From Croceitalea dokdonensis DOKDO 023 (GTDB taxonomy: Bacteria > Bacteroidota > Bacteroidia > Flavobacteriales > Flavobacteriaceae), in NCBI RefSeq assembly GCF_001306415.1, contig NZ_LDJX01000002.1, forward strand, positions 62,001-126,000: DNA of 64,000 nt, written 5' to 3'. The translations under genes and the position numbers were made by a program. Position 1 is the stretch's first letter. Every line of letters starts with the position of its first letter. Below, one piece after another: positions 35,820-44,813 of this stretch. The notes below the pieces were generated by a model. That model ran no database searches and was not told where the DNA came from. It saw nothing but the letters and a program-made list of their open reading frames with translations.

Positions 35820-36788
35820 ATGCAAAAAGATACAAGCACACAAAAATCCACTTTTGGCAAAGAAGTCCATGAAGGACTAACGGCATATCCAAAATATCTT
35901 TCCTCAAAATATTTTTATGATGAGACTGGCGATCAATTGTTCCAGGATATTATGGCAATGCCCGAGTATTACCTCACTAATGCGGAATATGCCATTTTAG
36001 ATGAACACAAGGAAAGCTTGGCATCTTACTTTGGTGATGCCAAAAATCCCTTTAGCTTATACGAGCTGGGGGCTGGGGATGGAAAAAAAACAAAAATACT
36101 TTTAAGGTATTTTTCTGAAAAACCCATGGATTTTGACTACCGCCCTATTGACATAAGCCAAAATGCATTGGAAAGTCTGGAGCAATCCATACACCATGAG
36201 TTACCCAAGGTTGTTATAAATCCAATACAAGGCACATATTTTGAGACCCTAACTACCATTGGCCAAGAAACCGCCCGTAAAAAAGTGATTCTCTTTTTGG
36301 GTTCCAATATTGGGAATCTATTACATCCACAGGCCATAGAGTTTCTAAAAAAACTGAAAGCGGTACTACGGGAAGGGGATTTAATTTTCATGGGGTTTGA
36401 CCAAAAAAAACATCCGCAGACCATTTTAAATGCCTATAATGACGCAGCAGGTATCACGGAAGCGTTCAATAAGAACATACTGACCAGGATCAACCGCGAA
36501 TTAGAAGGGGATTTTAAGTTAGATAAATTCCTGCATTGGGAAGTGTACGACCCAGAAACCGGAACGGCCAAAAGCTTTTTGGTGGCCAAAGAACCCCAAC
36601 AAGTGTCTATTGCTGGGTTAAATCTTAAAATTACCTTTGACGCCTGGGAGACTATTCACACGGAAATCTCCCAAAAATATGATGATAGGGTGGTGCATTG
36701 GATGGCCAAGGAGGCTGGGCTGCAAGTTTTGGACCAGTTTAGCGACCAAAACAAGACCTACCAAAACTATTTATTTAAAAGAAAATAA
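35820..36788 (+). CDS. egtD: L-histidine N(alpha)-methyltransferase
   Basis: 322 residues from ATG at 35820 (MQKDTSTQKSTFGKEV); a longer frame from 35772 overlaps the end of egtB and adds nothing family-like. YPKYLSSKYFYDETGDQLFQ and PEYYLTNAEYAIL are typical of EgtD, ELGAGDGKKTKILL binds SAM, and FLGSNIGNLLHPQAIEFL and FMGFDQKKHPQTIL line the histidine pocket. It trimethylates histidine to hercynine, the substrate of EgtB. It uses three SAM per product, linking it to the sulfur locus of this window. Confidence 0.95.
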   Translation: MQKDTSTQKSTFGKEVHEGLTAYPKYLSSKYFYDETGDQLFQDIMAMPEYYLTNAEYAILDEHKESLASYFGDAKNPFSLYELGAGDGKKTKILLRYFSEKPMDFDYRPIDISQNALESLEQSIHHELPKVVINPIQGTYFETLTTIGQETARKKVILFLGSNIGNLLHPQAIEFLKKLKAVLREGDLIFMGFDQKKHPQTILNAYNDAAGITEAFNKNILTRINRELEGDFKLDKFLHWEVYDPETGTAKSFLVAKEPQQVSIAGLNLKITFDAWETIHTEISQKYDDRVVHWMAKEAGLQVLDQFSDQNKTYQNYLFKRK

Positions 36789-36789
36789 G

Positions 36790-37071
36790 ATGAAAGCTAT
36801 TTGGAACAATACAGTTATAGCAGAGAGTGATAAGACGGTTGTTATTGAAAACAACCATTACTTTCCTCCGGAGAGCATTAAAAAAGAGTTCTATCAGCCT
36901 AGTGACACCCATACCAATTGCCCTTGGAAAGGTGTGGCTTCTTACTACAACGTACACGTTGATGGAAAAGAAAATAAAGATGCCGCGTGGTATTATCCTG
37001 AAACTAGTGAGCTGGCCCGCAGTATCAAGGGCCACATTGCGTTTTGGAAAGGGGTAACCATTGAGGAATAG
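36790..37071 (+). CDS. DUF427 family protein linked to egtBD
   Basis: 93 residues from ATG at 36790, one base after the egtD stop; the longer open frame from 36637 runs inside egtD out of frame and is not coding. Pattern MKAIWNNTVIAESDKTVVIENNHYFPPESI, then THTNCPWKGVASYYNV and AAWYYPETSELARSIKGHIAFW, matches DUF427 (NTP_transf_9). Function unknown; the fold is a small beta-barrel. The tight spacing says it is expressed with egtB and egtD, so a role with ergothioneine or redox balance is inferred only from context. Confidence 0.88.
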   Translation: MKAIWNNTVIAESDKTVVIENNHYFPPESIKKEFYQPSDTHTNCPWKGVASYYNVHVDGKENKDAAWYYPETSELARSIKGHIAFWKGVTIEE

Positions 37072-37096
37072 GAATTCCCCAATGGTTATCCATTGT

Positions 37097-37393
37097 TTAT
37101 ACTTCTAGCACGGCATTCTCCGCACCGGCATAATCATTCCATTGAAAACGGTCTGCTTCCGCATCGTTTACATAGGTGCTATCCACCAAATAACGAAATT
37201 CATAGGAATTTTCTTTTGGTAGTTCAAACGTACCTTTGAAAGTTCCGTTCTTTAGTTTTTTAAGGGTACTGCCTTTGGGGTTCCAATTATTGAAATCACC
37301 AACAACGGCTACTTTTTCTGCTTCTTCAGCCGGCACGGTAAAAGTTACCTTGCAAACTGGTTTTGTTTTTAGATACTGTTTTTTAATCGCCAT
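37097..37393 (-). CDS. CBM48-like isoamylase early-set domain protein
   Basis: 98 residues, one domain only: VCKVTFTVPAEEAEKVAVVGDFNNWNP, GTFKGTFELP and YEFRYLVDSTYVNDAEAD. This is the glycogen-binding early-set domain found in branching enzymes and AMPK beta subunits, here without a catalytic part. It may bind glycogen or starch-like glucan or act as a scaffold. It converges on the DUF427 gene. Confidence 0.88.
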   Translation of the reverse strand: MAIKKQYLKTKPVCKVTFTVPAEEAEKVAVVGDFNNWNPKGSTLKKLKNGTFKGTFELPKENSYEFRYLVDSTYVNDAEADRFQWNDYAGAENAVLEV

Positions 37394-37552
37394 GGCAAAC
37401 TATTTTTAAGTTGAAATTCATAGCAAAACAATACATAAAAGCATTAATAATCAATACATTAAGAACGATTTACGATTTTCATAAATTTTAAAGGACAACA
37501 ACGTTACTTTCTTAAGAATTTGAAATAAAACTGTCCAATGTTCAAAAGCCGC

Positions 37553-38632
37553 TTATTTTTTTAAAATATCTGCAATCCTATCTATTTCGTTTACCGTGTT
37601 GTAATAATGAAAACTCAACCGGATACCGTCTCCCCGCTGCGAGCATACTATATTTTCTTGCGTTAACAACCCAAATGTGGCTTCGCCCCCCTTAATATTA
37701 AAAATGCTGCTGTGTAAAGGTCTTTTAACCACAACAGATGACAATAGACCAAGATTGGTAAAGACTTCTTTGGCATGGTAAGATAAGGTATCAATTTTAC
37801 CGCCAATGGAGTCCATACCTATGTTCTTAAGGCGTGAAAGGGCAAATCCTAAACTTCCAAAATTCAAGGTATCCAAATGTCCCGGTTCCATACGTTTGGC
37901 AAAAGTGCGTTGGTGCATGGTGTCATTTTGATTTCGGCCAGAACCGTAACCGTTAGACCGAATTTTAAAGCGTTCTTGAGCGGCCTCGCTAACCAATAAA
38001 ATCCCGTTTCCAAAACCGGACAGCAACCATTTGTAGGCACTGGCCCCAATGACATCGATAGCTGATTCTTGGAAGTCAAAATTGGAGGTTCCCAAAAACT
38101 GCGTGCCATCGGCAAGAATCAGTAAACTGGGGAAATCTTTTTTAAGTTGATGTAAAAAACCAAGGTCTATTTTTATGCCATCTAACCACTGTACCACACT
38201 TAAGGCGAGCACCGTAATTTTTTTAGTCTGTACCGCTTCATAAATAGCCTCTTCCAACCTATCCGTAATGTTAATATATTCCTTTTTAAAATCCCGACTT
38301 TCAAACGGGCGGTTTAAAGAGGGATAATCCCCCTTAAGCAACAGTACCTTTTCCTTTGGCGATAAACCTTCCAACAATACGTTTAAACCAAGGGTAAAGC
38401 TGGGCACCAAAATAATCTCCTCGCTGGATGCATTGAAAAAATGGCCAACCGTTTTTCTCACATCCGCCAACATGGCATTGGCATGCATTTTCATCATGCT
38501 GCCACCCACCAAATAGTCCAGGTCATGCTCTTGTCTCCATTCCAACAAATTTGCACCAAGTAGGCCCGTAGCAGCGGTATTTGCGTAGATGTATTGATGG
38601 AGTATGGGAAATTCTTTATGGTCTGTATTCAT
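37553..38632 (-). CDS. Aminotransferase class V (PLP) enzyme, possible EgtE-like C-S lyase
   Basis: 359 residues, fold-type I PLP enzyme of the class V group (NifS/kynureninase/EgtE relatives). ANTAATGLL near the N-terminus, ADGTQFLGTSNFDF (cofactor Asp175 with the TQ pair) and Schiff-base Lys201 in GASAYKWLLSGFGNG. There is no conserved catalytic Cys loop of a true cysteine desulfurase. Mycobacterial EgtE, which cleaves the ergothioneine sulfoxide, belongs to this group, and egtB/egtD are 1 to 3 kb away, but on the opposite strand with one gene between. Assignment to EgtE is therefore a guess; cysteine lyase or isopenicillin-epimerase-like functions are alternatives. Confidence 0.75.
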   Translation of the reverse strand: MNTDHKEFPILHQYIYANTAATGLLGANLLEWRQEHDLDYLVGGSMMKMHANAMLADVRKTVGHFFNASSEEIILVPSFTLGLNVLLEGLSPKEKVLLLKGDYPSLNRPFESRDFKKEYINITDRLEEAIYEAVQTKKITVLALSVVQWLDGIKIDLGFLHQLKKDFPSLLILADGTQFLGTSNFDFQESAIDVIGASAYKWLLSGFGNGILLVSEAAQERFKIRSNGYGSGRNQNDTMHQRTFAKRMEPGHLDTLNFGSLGFALSRLKNIGMDSIGGKIDTLSYHAKEVFTNLGLLSSVVVKRPLHSSIFNIKGGEATFGLLTQENIVCSQRGDGIRLSFHYYNTVNEIDRIADILKK

Positions 38633-38656
38633 TATTGACTGTTAAGGGCAATCCAT

Positions 38657-38664
38657 TATCTTTG
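38657..38664 (+). promoter_or_regulatory. -7 box of the 2TM gene
   Basis: Reads TATCTTTG, a perfect TAnnTTTG match, 26 bp before the start codon at 38691. Confidence 0.6.
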
Positions 38665-38690
38665 TTCCTCATTGATAAAGATAACGACAA

Positions 38691-39089
38691 ATGTTTTCTA
38701 AGCGTAAGGGTAAAACTGAAGTTGACCTAGAACAGCATGAGCTGCTCGAAAATGCCCAAAAGCGTATCAAGCAAAAGAAGAGACTATTCTCTCATTTTGT
38801 TATTTTTTTAATCGGTAGCGTTTTCCTGATTCTTATCAATAAAATCCTAAAGGTACAAGCCGAATATAACTGGTTTGCATGGGCCATTACCGCTTGGGCC
38901 TTTTTATTTATGATTCACGCTTTTAACGTTTTTGTTACCCATAAATTCATGGGAAAAGAATGGGAGCGTTCACAACGGGAAAAACTGGTCGCCAAACAGA
39001 AAAATCGCATAGCAGCCCTACAAAAGGAGATTGAGACCGATTTTCCAATTTCCAATATCAACAAAAAAAAAGATCTACCGGATCATTAA
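38691..39089 (+). CDS. 2TM domain membrane protein
   Basis: 132 residues. Basic, Lys-rich N-terminus with LLENAQKRIKQKKRLFSHF, two membrane helices (about 33-50 and 60-80) and a basic C-terminal coiled stretch (REKLVAKQKNRIAALQKEIE). This is the small 2TM domain (PF13239) often seen alone or joined to histidine kinases in Bacteroidota. Function unknown. 11 bp before folA, so co-transcribed. Confidence 0.85.
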   Translation: MFSKRKGKTEVDLEQHELLENAQKRIKQKKRLFSHFVIFLIGSVFLILINKILKVQAEYNWFAWAITAWAFLFMIHAFNVFVTHKFMGKEWERSQREKLVAKQKNRIAALQKEIETDFPISNINKKKDLPDH

Positions 39090-39100
39090 GGAAAGTGAAA

Positions 39101-39595
39101 ATGAGCGAACTGATCATCATTGCCGCTGCTGCGGAAAACAACGCCCTAGGCATCAACAACGATTTACCTTGGCACCTCCCGGACGATTTTAAACGTTTTA
39201 AAAGCCTTACCACCGGTCATAAAATCATCATGGGACGCAAAACCTTGGAAAGTTTTCCGAGACCCCTGCCCAATAGAGAACATGTTGTGGTTAGTAGGGA
39301 CGCTAACTATAAGCCCAAGTTCCCTTGCACGCTCTTTCATTCATTGGAAGACGCCATTGCTTACGTTAAGGAAGACCCTGTAGCTTTTATCATCGGGGGC
39401 GGACAAATTTATAAACAAGGGATGGATTTCGCCACTAAAATTGAACTGACCCGAGTGCACGCTTCCGTTGATGCAGACACGTTTTTTCCGGAAATTGATT
39501 TGAATCAGTGGAAACTTATCCATGAGGAATACCATCCTAAAGATGAACGGCATGCGTTTGATTTTAGTTTTATGACCTATCAGCAAAAATCATAA
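39101..39595 (+). CDS. folA: Dihydrofolate reductase
   Basis: 164 residues from ATG at 39101; a GTG two codons earlier (39095) is also open. IIAAAAENNALGINNDLPWHLPDDFKRFK carries the Met20-loop region and the Trp/Asp substrate residues, GHKIIMGRKTLESF the NADPH site, and IIGGGQIYK the glycine pair. It regenerates tetrahydrofolate after ThyA (29476-30306). Ordinary length and motifs. Confidence 0.97.
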   Translation: MSELIIIAAAAENNALGINNDLPWHLPDDFKRFKSLTTGHKIIMGRKTLESFPRPLPNREHVVVSRDANYKPKFPCTLFHSLEDAIAYVKEDPVAFIIGGGQIYKQGMDFATKIELTRVHASVDADTFFPEIDLNQWKLIHEEYHPKDERHAFDFSFMTYQQKS

Positions 39596-39622
39596 AACCA
39601 ACTTGAAAAAATCCACTAAATA

Positions 39623-39652
39623 AAAAAGATAGGCCTTACGACCTATCTTTTT
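39623..39652. terminator. Bidirectional terminator between folA and the cytolysin-like gene
   Basis: Perfect 11-bp stem AAAAAGATAGG/CCTATCTTTTT with an 8-nt loop, serving two converging genes. Confidence 0.9.
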
Positions 39653-39768
39653 GGCTAAAACAAATTTCATGGGTTACCCGCCAAAATTGGCAGTCTACGT
39701 ATTGTATTTCAATTTATCAATCCAATTACATCTCAACTTAAATGGGGTTTCCCCCAGGTAACAAATTA

Positions 39769-41742
39769 TCAATTAATTACCCATGGCCCGTCCACTATGT
39801 TTGGGCTATTCTGCTCTAGTTTTAATTCATCACCATCGATGTTTACACTTAGATATTGAAGGGTTGTACCTCCACCAAAAGAAACATAACATGCAGCTCC
39901 TACTTTTTCGAACAAAGTACTAGCTGAAGTTGCGGTCCATCTACCGGAACTGGGTAAATAGTACGCAATTAAACTTCCTCCATCTCCATAAAAACCGTGT
40001 GTAACCGCAGTGACACTAAATGATAAGGCCGCTGTAAAGTCGCCACCCGTAAATGGATAGGCATCTTGGTCGCCATATATATCTACCGTAGAATAGGTGA
40101 TACCATCAAAATTACCAATGGGTGAGGTAGGTGCATCAATATCGCCCGACCAATTTTCAATCTCATAACGCAAGACTGCCGTTATGCTCCCGGTTTCGCT
40201 AAAAAAATATAGACCTCGGATATTCCCCTGAATGGCAGCACCAACTTTGTCAAGTGGTACGACACCAAGGGGTGAATTTGGTTCGGCAATGCTAAAAACA
40301 CCTTTTATATCGCCGGTGCTCGCATGAAACCAAGCGTATTTATCACCCATTTTATTGAAAACAAGAATGTTACTTGCAGATACATTTACCATGGCCCCAA
40401 TACCACCACCATCAGCATCATCTTCAAAAAGGTCTACCAAAGCTTGCAATCTAGCAGGGGGAAGTACGCCTTTAAGTTCACAATCCACCATGTCATATTC
40501 CGTGGCAAGCTCAGTACCTACAATCAGGTCGGGGCGTTTAACACTGCGCACTACATAAGACAATGGTAAACCAGCTCTGACATCAGTGCTTTCTGCGATC
40601 TTATTGGCAATTTCTGAAATACTGCTTTCACCGGCCAATTGAAACGTACCTGCGGCATCACCGCCATACGCAATTACTTTTATTCTTAGATTGTCAAGAC
40701 TATCTAGAAAGTTCGTTTCCAATTCACCCTCAACCGATGCGACAAGACCGTCGTATGCAAAATCGATATTGGCCTCCATCTCGGTTCTGCTCGAGGTAGA
40801 TTCGATGAGCATATAAAAAATTCGACCATAGGTTACCGATGAAATAAAAGTTGCGGGATTATCGGCCTGTACAAAAGTAGCTAAGTCTTGAGGGGTCACG
40901 CTTGCGTCGAAAATCTCCTCAGGGCTGGTAGGAAGGTCAAAACTCATGGTATAGTAGGACTGCTGTAGTTTTACCAAGGTTCTATTGTAGGATAGATCTT
41001 GACTGAATGACATATCGCTTGATACTTTGGTGGTAAAGGTTTCCACATCAATCCCCATCTCTAAGGCCATCTGACTTTCAGATTCTATCTGAACAATGTC
41101 CAATTGAAAATTCGCGGGTACGACTTCTCCAGAGTTAGCAATGATACTGTTCATAGCATCTTGAATACTGCTCTTGCGCACCTCTTCAACGGTAAAACTT
41201 GAATTAAGATTACCATTATTAAGGTTATAAGAAATTGTTCCGCCCGCCCGTTTGACCACAATTGGGGCTGGAGTTGCATTGACCAAGCTTTTCCCTTGAA
41301 GTAGGTTTCCAGGATAAATGACATCTGCATTGCTATCAAAAAGGGGAAACTGTCCATTACCATCAAGTACACTTACTCTTTTAGTGGTGCATATGAATCG
41401 CTCAGTAACGGGGTCACCATCTTCATCCAAAGTTGGATAATCTTCACTCACAGGCTCAGATTCAGTGATTACTTCTTCCGTCCGAGACATGGGAAATGTT
41501 TCGGGATCTGCCCCTAAATTGATTACTTCATCAAAAGTTAAACCCGCTTCCGTAGTTGGACAGCCTTGATTACTACTGGGCCCAATTTGTGCAGGGCAAT
41601 CATCATTGGCATCAATTACCCCATCACCGTCCGTATCTATGGCCTGTATATCACCGCCATCTTCTGAACTGCAGGAAATGGCCAATGTGAGACAGCCGAT
41701 AACAAGTAATATAATCCAGTAACTGTAATTCTTTGTTTTCAT
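39769..41742 (-). CDS. Thiol-activated cytolysin (CDC)-like lipoprotein
   Basis: 657 residues from ATG at 41742, where a lipoprotein signal starts (lipobox LAISC, Cys24); a longer frame to 41835 has no signal peptide. Residues 36-49 are a thrombospondin-3-like Ca-binding repeat (DTDGDGVIDANDDCP). Residues about 140-422 match the pore-forming core of cholesterol-dependent cytolysins: VIYPGNLLQGKSL (141-153), KLQQSYYTMSFDLP (258-271), VTYGRIFYMLIEST (303-316) and YGGDA (359-363). The CDC domain 4 with its Trp-rich undecapeptide is absent; the last 220 residues are a different beta-rich region. CDC-like proteins of Bacteroidota are known. It lies behind a TPR regulator gene on the same strand. 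Confidence 0.88.
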   Translation of the reverse strand: MKTKNYSYWIILLVIGCLTLAISCSSEDGGDIQAIDTDGDGVIDANDDCPAQIGPSSNQGCPTTEAGLTFDEVINLGADPETFPMSRTEEVITESEPVSEDYPTLDEDGDPVTERFICTTKRVSVLDGNGQFPLFDSNADVIYPGNLLQGKSLVNATPAPIVVKRAGGTISYNLNNGNLNSSFTVEEVRKSSIQDAMNSIIANSGEVVPANFQLDIVQIESESQMALEMGIDVETFTTKVSSDMSFSQDLSYNRTLVKLQQSYYTMSFDLPTSPEEIFDASVTPQDLATFVQADNPATFISSVTYGRIFYMLIESTSSRTEMEANIDFAYDGLVASVEGELETNFLDSLDNLRIKVIAYGGDAAGTFQLAGESSISEIANKIAESTDVRAGLPLSYVVRSVKRPDLIVGTELATEYDMVDCELKGVLPPARLQALVDLFEDDADGGGIGAMVNVSASNILVFNKMGDKYAWFHASTGDIKGVFSIAEPNSPLGVVPLDKVGAAIQGNIRGLYFFSETGSITAVLRYEIENWSGDIDAPTSPIGNFDGITYSTVDIYGDQDAYPFTGGDFTAALSFSVTAVTHGFYGDGGSLIAYYLPSSGRWTATSASTLFEKVGAACYVSFGGGTTLQYLSVNIDGDELKLEQNSPNIVDGPWVIN

Positions 41743-41965
41743 CTTTCTAATTTTTTTTGTGGTTAAACTTGGATGTTGTTTTAAGTGGCCTGAACGGTGA
41801 AGGTCTGCAGCCCTATACCGAGCAGGAAACCACAAAAAACGGTTGTTGTTTTTGGCAACACCACAAACCTAGCATGATGGCTTTAGGAAATAAAAAAAAG
41901 AGGGGAGACAAATGGTATACTACCCAAAAAAAACATTGGGAGGCCTTGTATTTATTGGGCTGAAA

Positions 41966-43840
41966 CTAGATGCTCAAAATAGCGTTCTCCAATGAATCAC
42001 TCGTTGAAAGGTTCATTTTTTTACGCAAACGCTGCCGTGCTTTTTTGATTCCTGGGATGGAAATGTTTAAAATATTGGCAATTTCCTTGGAAGAAAGGTT
42101 CATTTTTAACAAGGCCATTAGACGAAGTTCATTTGAGGTAACCTCAGGGTATTTTTTAGTGACCTTGCTATTAAAATCTTTGTGGACCTCTTCAAAATAG
42201 CGTGCAAAATTTTCCCAATTATTATCGTCCTGCAGGTCAAAATTAATAGAGGTAATCAATTGTTGGTACCCATTATTGGAAGCTTCTTTTTCCTTGAGCT
42301 CTTTTGCTTTTTGCTTAAGGTTTTCAAGCGTTTCATTCTTTTTGGCCAAATGAAGGGCCTGTGTGGTCAATTCTTTTTTCTTGAAAGCCAGTTCGGCAGC
42401 TACTTTTTCGCGCTCTACTTTATTACGTTTCATTTTTTGGCGGATACCGTAAAAACCAAACCCAAAAACCAATAGCGACAGCCCTAGACCAGAGCCCAAC
42501 AACCACTTTTGGAGAGAACTTACCTTTTTTTGCTCTTCCAATAGTGCAATTTCTGTTTCTTGTTGGGCAATCTGTTGTTCTTTTCTTTCAGTATCGAAGA
42601 TGGCTCGCATTTCTTCAATTTGTTCTGTTTTCGCAAGATTAATCAGTGAATCATTTATCACATTGAAATTTCGAAGGTCAATCAATGCATTTTTGAATTT
42701 ATTCTGGGCTTCGTAGCTTTTTGAACGATAGCCAAAAATTTTGGCAAGATTTGGGAGTAGGTTTGCTTCTTGTGCGATGACTTCTGCTTCATTAAAGCAT
42801 ATAATTGCCTTCTCATAGTCTTTTTTATCATGATATGCTAGGCCGAGATTCATTATGGCATGTGAGATGTGTAGTGTACGTCCCGTTTTTTGGAATAAAT
42901 CAATCGACTTTTTGAGAAATGCGATACCTTCATCAAAATCTTTGCCCTCAACTAATAAACCGCCTAGGTTGCTATACGCTTTTGCCTCCATATAAACTGA
43001 GCCTATTTTTTTGGCGAGGTTACGATGTTTTTCAAAATACATTCTAGCTGCATCCCTTTTTTCCAACTCTACAGATAAAATTCCTAAGGTTTCATAAGCT
43101 CGTCCTAGTAATTGCTTGCTGTCTAAAAAATCATAAATCTCAGCAGCTTGTTCCGTGTAGAGAAGGGCGCTGGAGTTATTTTTCATGAGCATTTCCAAGT
43201 ACCCAATATCGTCCAGAGCAGTTGCATATTTTATACTATTCCTATTAGTGCTATAAAATTTTTCAACTTTCAGAAAATCTTCTAAAGCAAGTGCTCTATT
43301 TCCCATTGCTTGATAAATGTTTCCCCGTATTCTATATGTATCTCCCACTACTACCGAGTCGATGTCTATTGAATCTGTCAACTTAAGACTTCTATTAATC
43401 AATTCAATGGCGTAATCGTTTTTTCCAAGTCCATATTGAGATTTGCTAAAACCATTATTTGCTAGAATAAGCTTGGATAAGTTTTTGGTCTTTTCCCAAT
43501 ATTCCTTCGACTTTAAATAGTATGTGTTTGCAGAATCTAAGATTCCCTTATTAAAATAATATGCAGCGTAGTTTTGAATGGCATCATAATAACCTTCTTC
43601 GTTGTCCAATTCTTTTGAAAGTGAAAGCTGTTCTTTGACAAACGGAAGCGACTCGTCAATATTTATACCTAGTTGTAGCTGAAAAATGGCATTCAGCGTG
43701 GATAGTTTTGAAATACCACTTTTTTGATTCCTATATAAAACTAACAAGCTGTCGAGCTCAGAATTCTCTTGGCAAAATAGCTGCTGGGAGAAAAAAAAAA
43801 TATAGCAAGTTGAGATAAGATATCGGTATTGAATTTTCAT
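41966..43840 (-). CDS. Membrane TPR protein with C-terminal LuxR/GerE-type helix-turn-helix
   Basis: 624 residues. Signal peptide (about 1-23), around eight to nine TPR-like repeats to residue 420, one membrane helix (about 455-477, KWLLGSGLGLSLLVFGFGF), a charged coiled coil, then a C-terminal helix-turn-helix NELRLMALLKMNLSSKEIANILNIS, GIKKARQRLRKKMNL. Bacteroidota have many such one-protein sensors: the periplasmic TPR part senses, the cytoplasmic part binds DNA. Its gene is 223 bp upstream of the CDC-like gene on the same strand, so control of that gene is likely but not shown. Confidence 0.9.
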   Translation of the reverse strand: MKIQYRYLISTCYIFFFSQQLFCQENSELDSLLVLYRNQKSGISKLSTLNAIFQLQLGINIDESLPFVKEQLSLSKELDNEEGYYDAIQNYAAYYFNKGILDSANTYYLKSKEYWEKTKNLSKLILANNGFSKSQYGLGKNDYAIELINRSLKLTDSIDIDSVVVGDTYRIRGNIYQAMGNRALALEDFLKVEKFYSTNRNSIKYATALDDIGYLEMLMKNNSSALLYTEQAAEIYDFLDSKQLLGRAYETLGILSVELEKRDAARMYFEKHRNLAKKIGSVYMEAKAYSNLGGLLVEGKDFDEGIAFLKKSIDLFQKTGRTLHISHAIMNLGLAYHDKKDYEKAIICFNEAEVIAQEANLLPNLAKIFGYRSKSYEAQNKFKNALIDLRNFNVINDSLINLAKTEQIEEMRAIFDTERKEQQIAQQETEIALLEEQKKVSSLQKWLLGSGLGLSLLVFGFGFYGIRQKMKRNKVEREKVAAELAFKKKELTTQALHLAKKNETLENLKQKAKELKEKEASNNGYQQLITSINFDLQDDNNWENFARYFEEVHKDFNSKVTKKYPEVTSNELRLMALLKMNLSSKEIANILNISIPGIKKARQRLRKKMNLSTSDSLENAILSI

Positions 43841-43952
43841 AGCAGCTTGGTTTCCCTTTAAAAGTAAGGAAATAATCCAAAGCTTTGGTAATTAGGACAA
43901 TAAATGACTTTTGAAGTCAAAAGTATGATAAAGCAAAAGCCGCCTTTTGGTA

Positions 43953-44729
43953 CTAAAAATCCAAATATTGGGTTTGAACATTTGAACCCACAAATGGGTT
44001 GAGTAAACCTACATCTTTATTGGTGTAAAAAGAATGGTTACTATTGAAGTTTTCTGCGCGCAACTGCCGATTTTCTTTTAAAACGTTCTTGGTTTGCATG
44101 GCCACCGCATAACCAGAATCTATGATTTGAATAGTTTTAGGAAGGATTTTCTTTAAGGTAGGAATCAAATAAGGATAATGGGTACAGCCCAAGACCAAAC
44201 AGTCAATTCCTGCATTGAGCATTGGTTTCACATATTCCAAGAGTAATCGTTTGGTTTCTTTGGAATCTTGATTTCCTGCCTCAATGAGCTCTACCAAACC
44301 TTTTCCTTCTTGCTCGTAGACTTCAATTCCCCCAGCATGAATTCTAGAGGTGCTATGAAACAAACTACTGGATAATGTGCCCTTGGTGGCCAAAATCCCC
44401 ACTTTCCCGGTCTTTGTGTGGAGAGCCGCGGGCTTTATTGCCGGCTCAATGCCTATAAAAGGGATTGGGTACTTTTTTCTAAGGTGGTCTATGGCGTTGG
44501 TGGTGGCGGTATTACAGGCCACCACAATGAGCTTACAATTTTCCTGCAGTAAGAATTCTGTATTTTTTATGGATAATTGGAGGATTTCCTCTTTTGACTT
44601 GCTACCATAAGGTGCATTGGCACTATCTGCCAGATAAATGGTGTTCTCGTTGGGCAGCACACGCTTAATTTCCTTCCAAATGGAAGTGCCCCCAACGCCA
44701 GAATCAAAAATGCCAATAGGATTATCCAT
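43953..44729 (-). CDS. murI: Glutamate racemase
   Basis: 258 residues. Catalytic cysteines Cys72 (VVACNTATTNAI) and Cys182 (LGCTHYPYL), plus GIFDSGVGGTSIW at the N-terminus and GIEPAIKPA. It supplies D-glutamate for peptidoglycan. It is the last gene of the conserved envelope cluster that begins with nadK; a terminator in front of it suggests its own promoter or partial readthrough. Confidence 0.96.
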   Translation of the reverse strand: MDNPIGIFDSGVGGTSIWKEIKRVLPNENTIYLADSANAPYGSKSKEEILQLSIKNTEFLLQENCKLIVVACNTATTNAIDHLRKKYPIPFIGIEPAIKPAALHTKTGKVGILATKGTLSSSLFHSTSRIHAGGIEVYEQEGKGLVELIEAGNQDSKETKRLLLEYVKPMLNAGIDCLVLGCTHYPYLIPTLKKILPKTIQIIDSGYAVAMQTKNVLKENRQLRAENFNSNHSFYTNKDVGLLNPFVGSNVQTQYLDF

Positions 44730-44743
44730 TTCTAAAAATAAAA

Positions 44744-44778
44744 AACCGCCCGGCTCCAGTTAATATGGCCAGACGGTT
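44744..44778 (-). terminator. Terminator between ompH-type gene and murI
   Basis: 11-bp stem AACCGTCTGGC/GCCGGGCGGTT on the minus strand with two G-U pairs and a 13-nt loop, followed by a T-rich tract. Confidence 0.75.
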
Positions 44779-44813
44779 TACGGTATCTATTTGGTATAAC
44801 TAATTGGAATATC

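Noticed and set aside
41757..41963. Plus-strand open frame of 68 residues between the cytolysin-like and TPR genes
   Set aside because: It opposes both neighbours, has no recognisable motif and overlaps the likely promoter region of the cytolysin-like gene.
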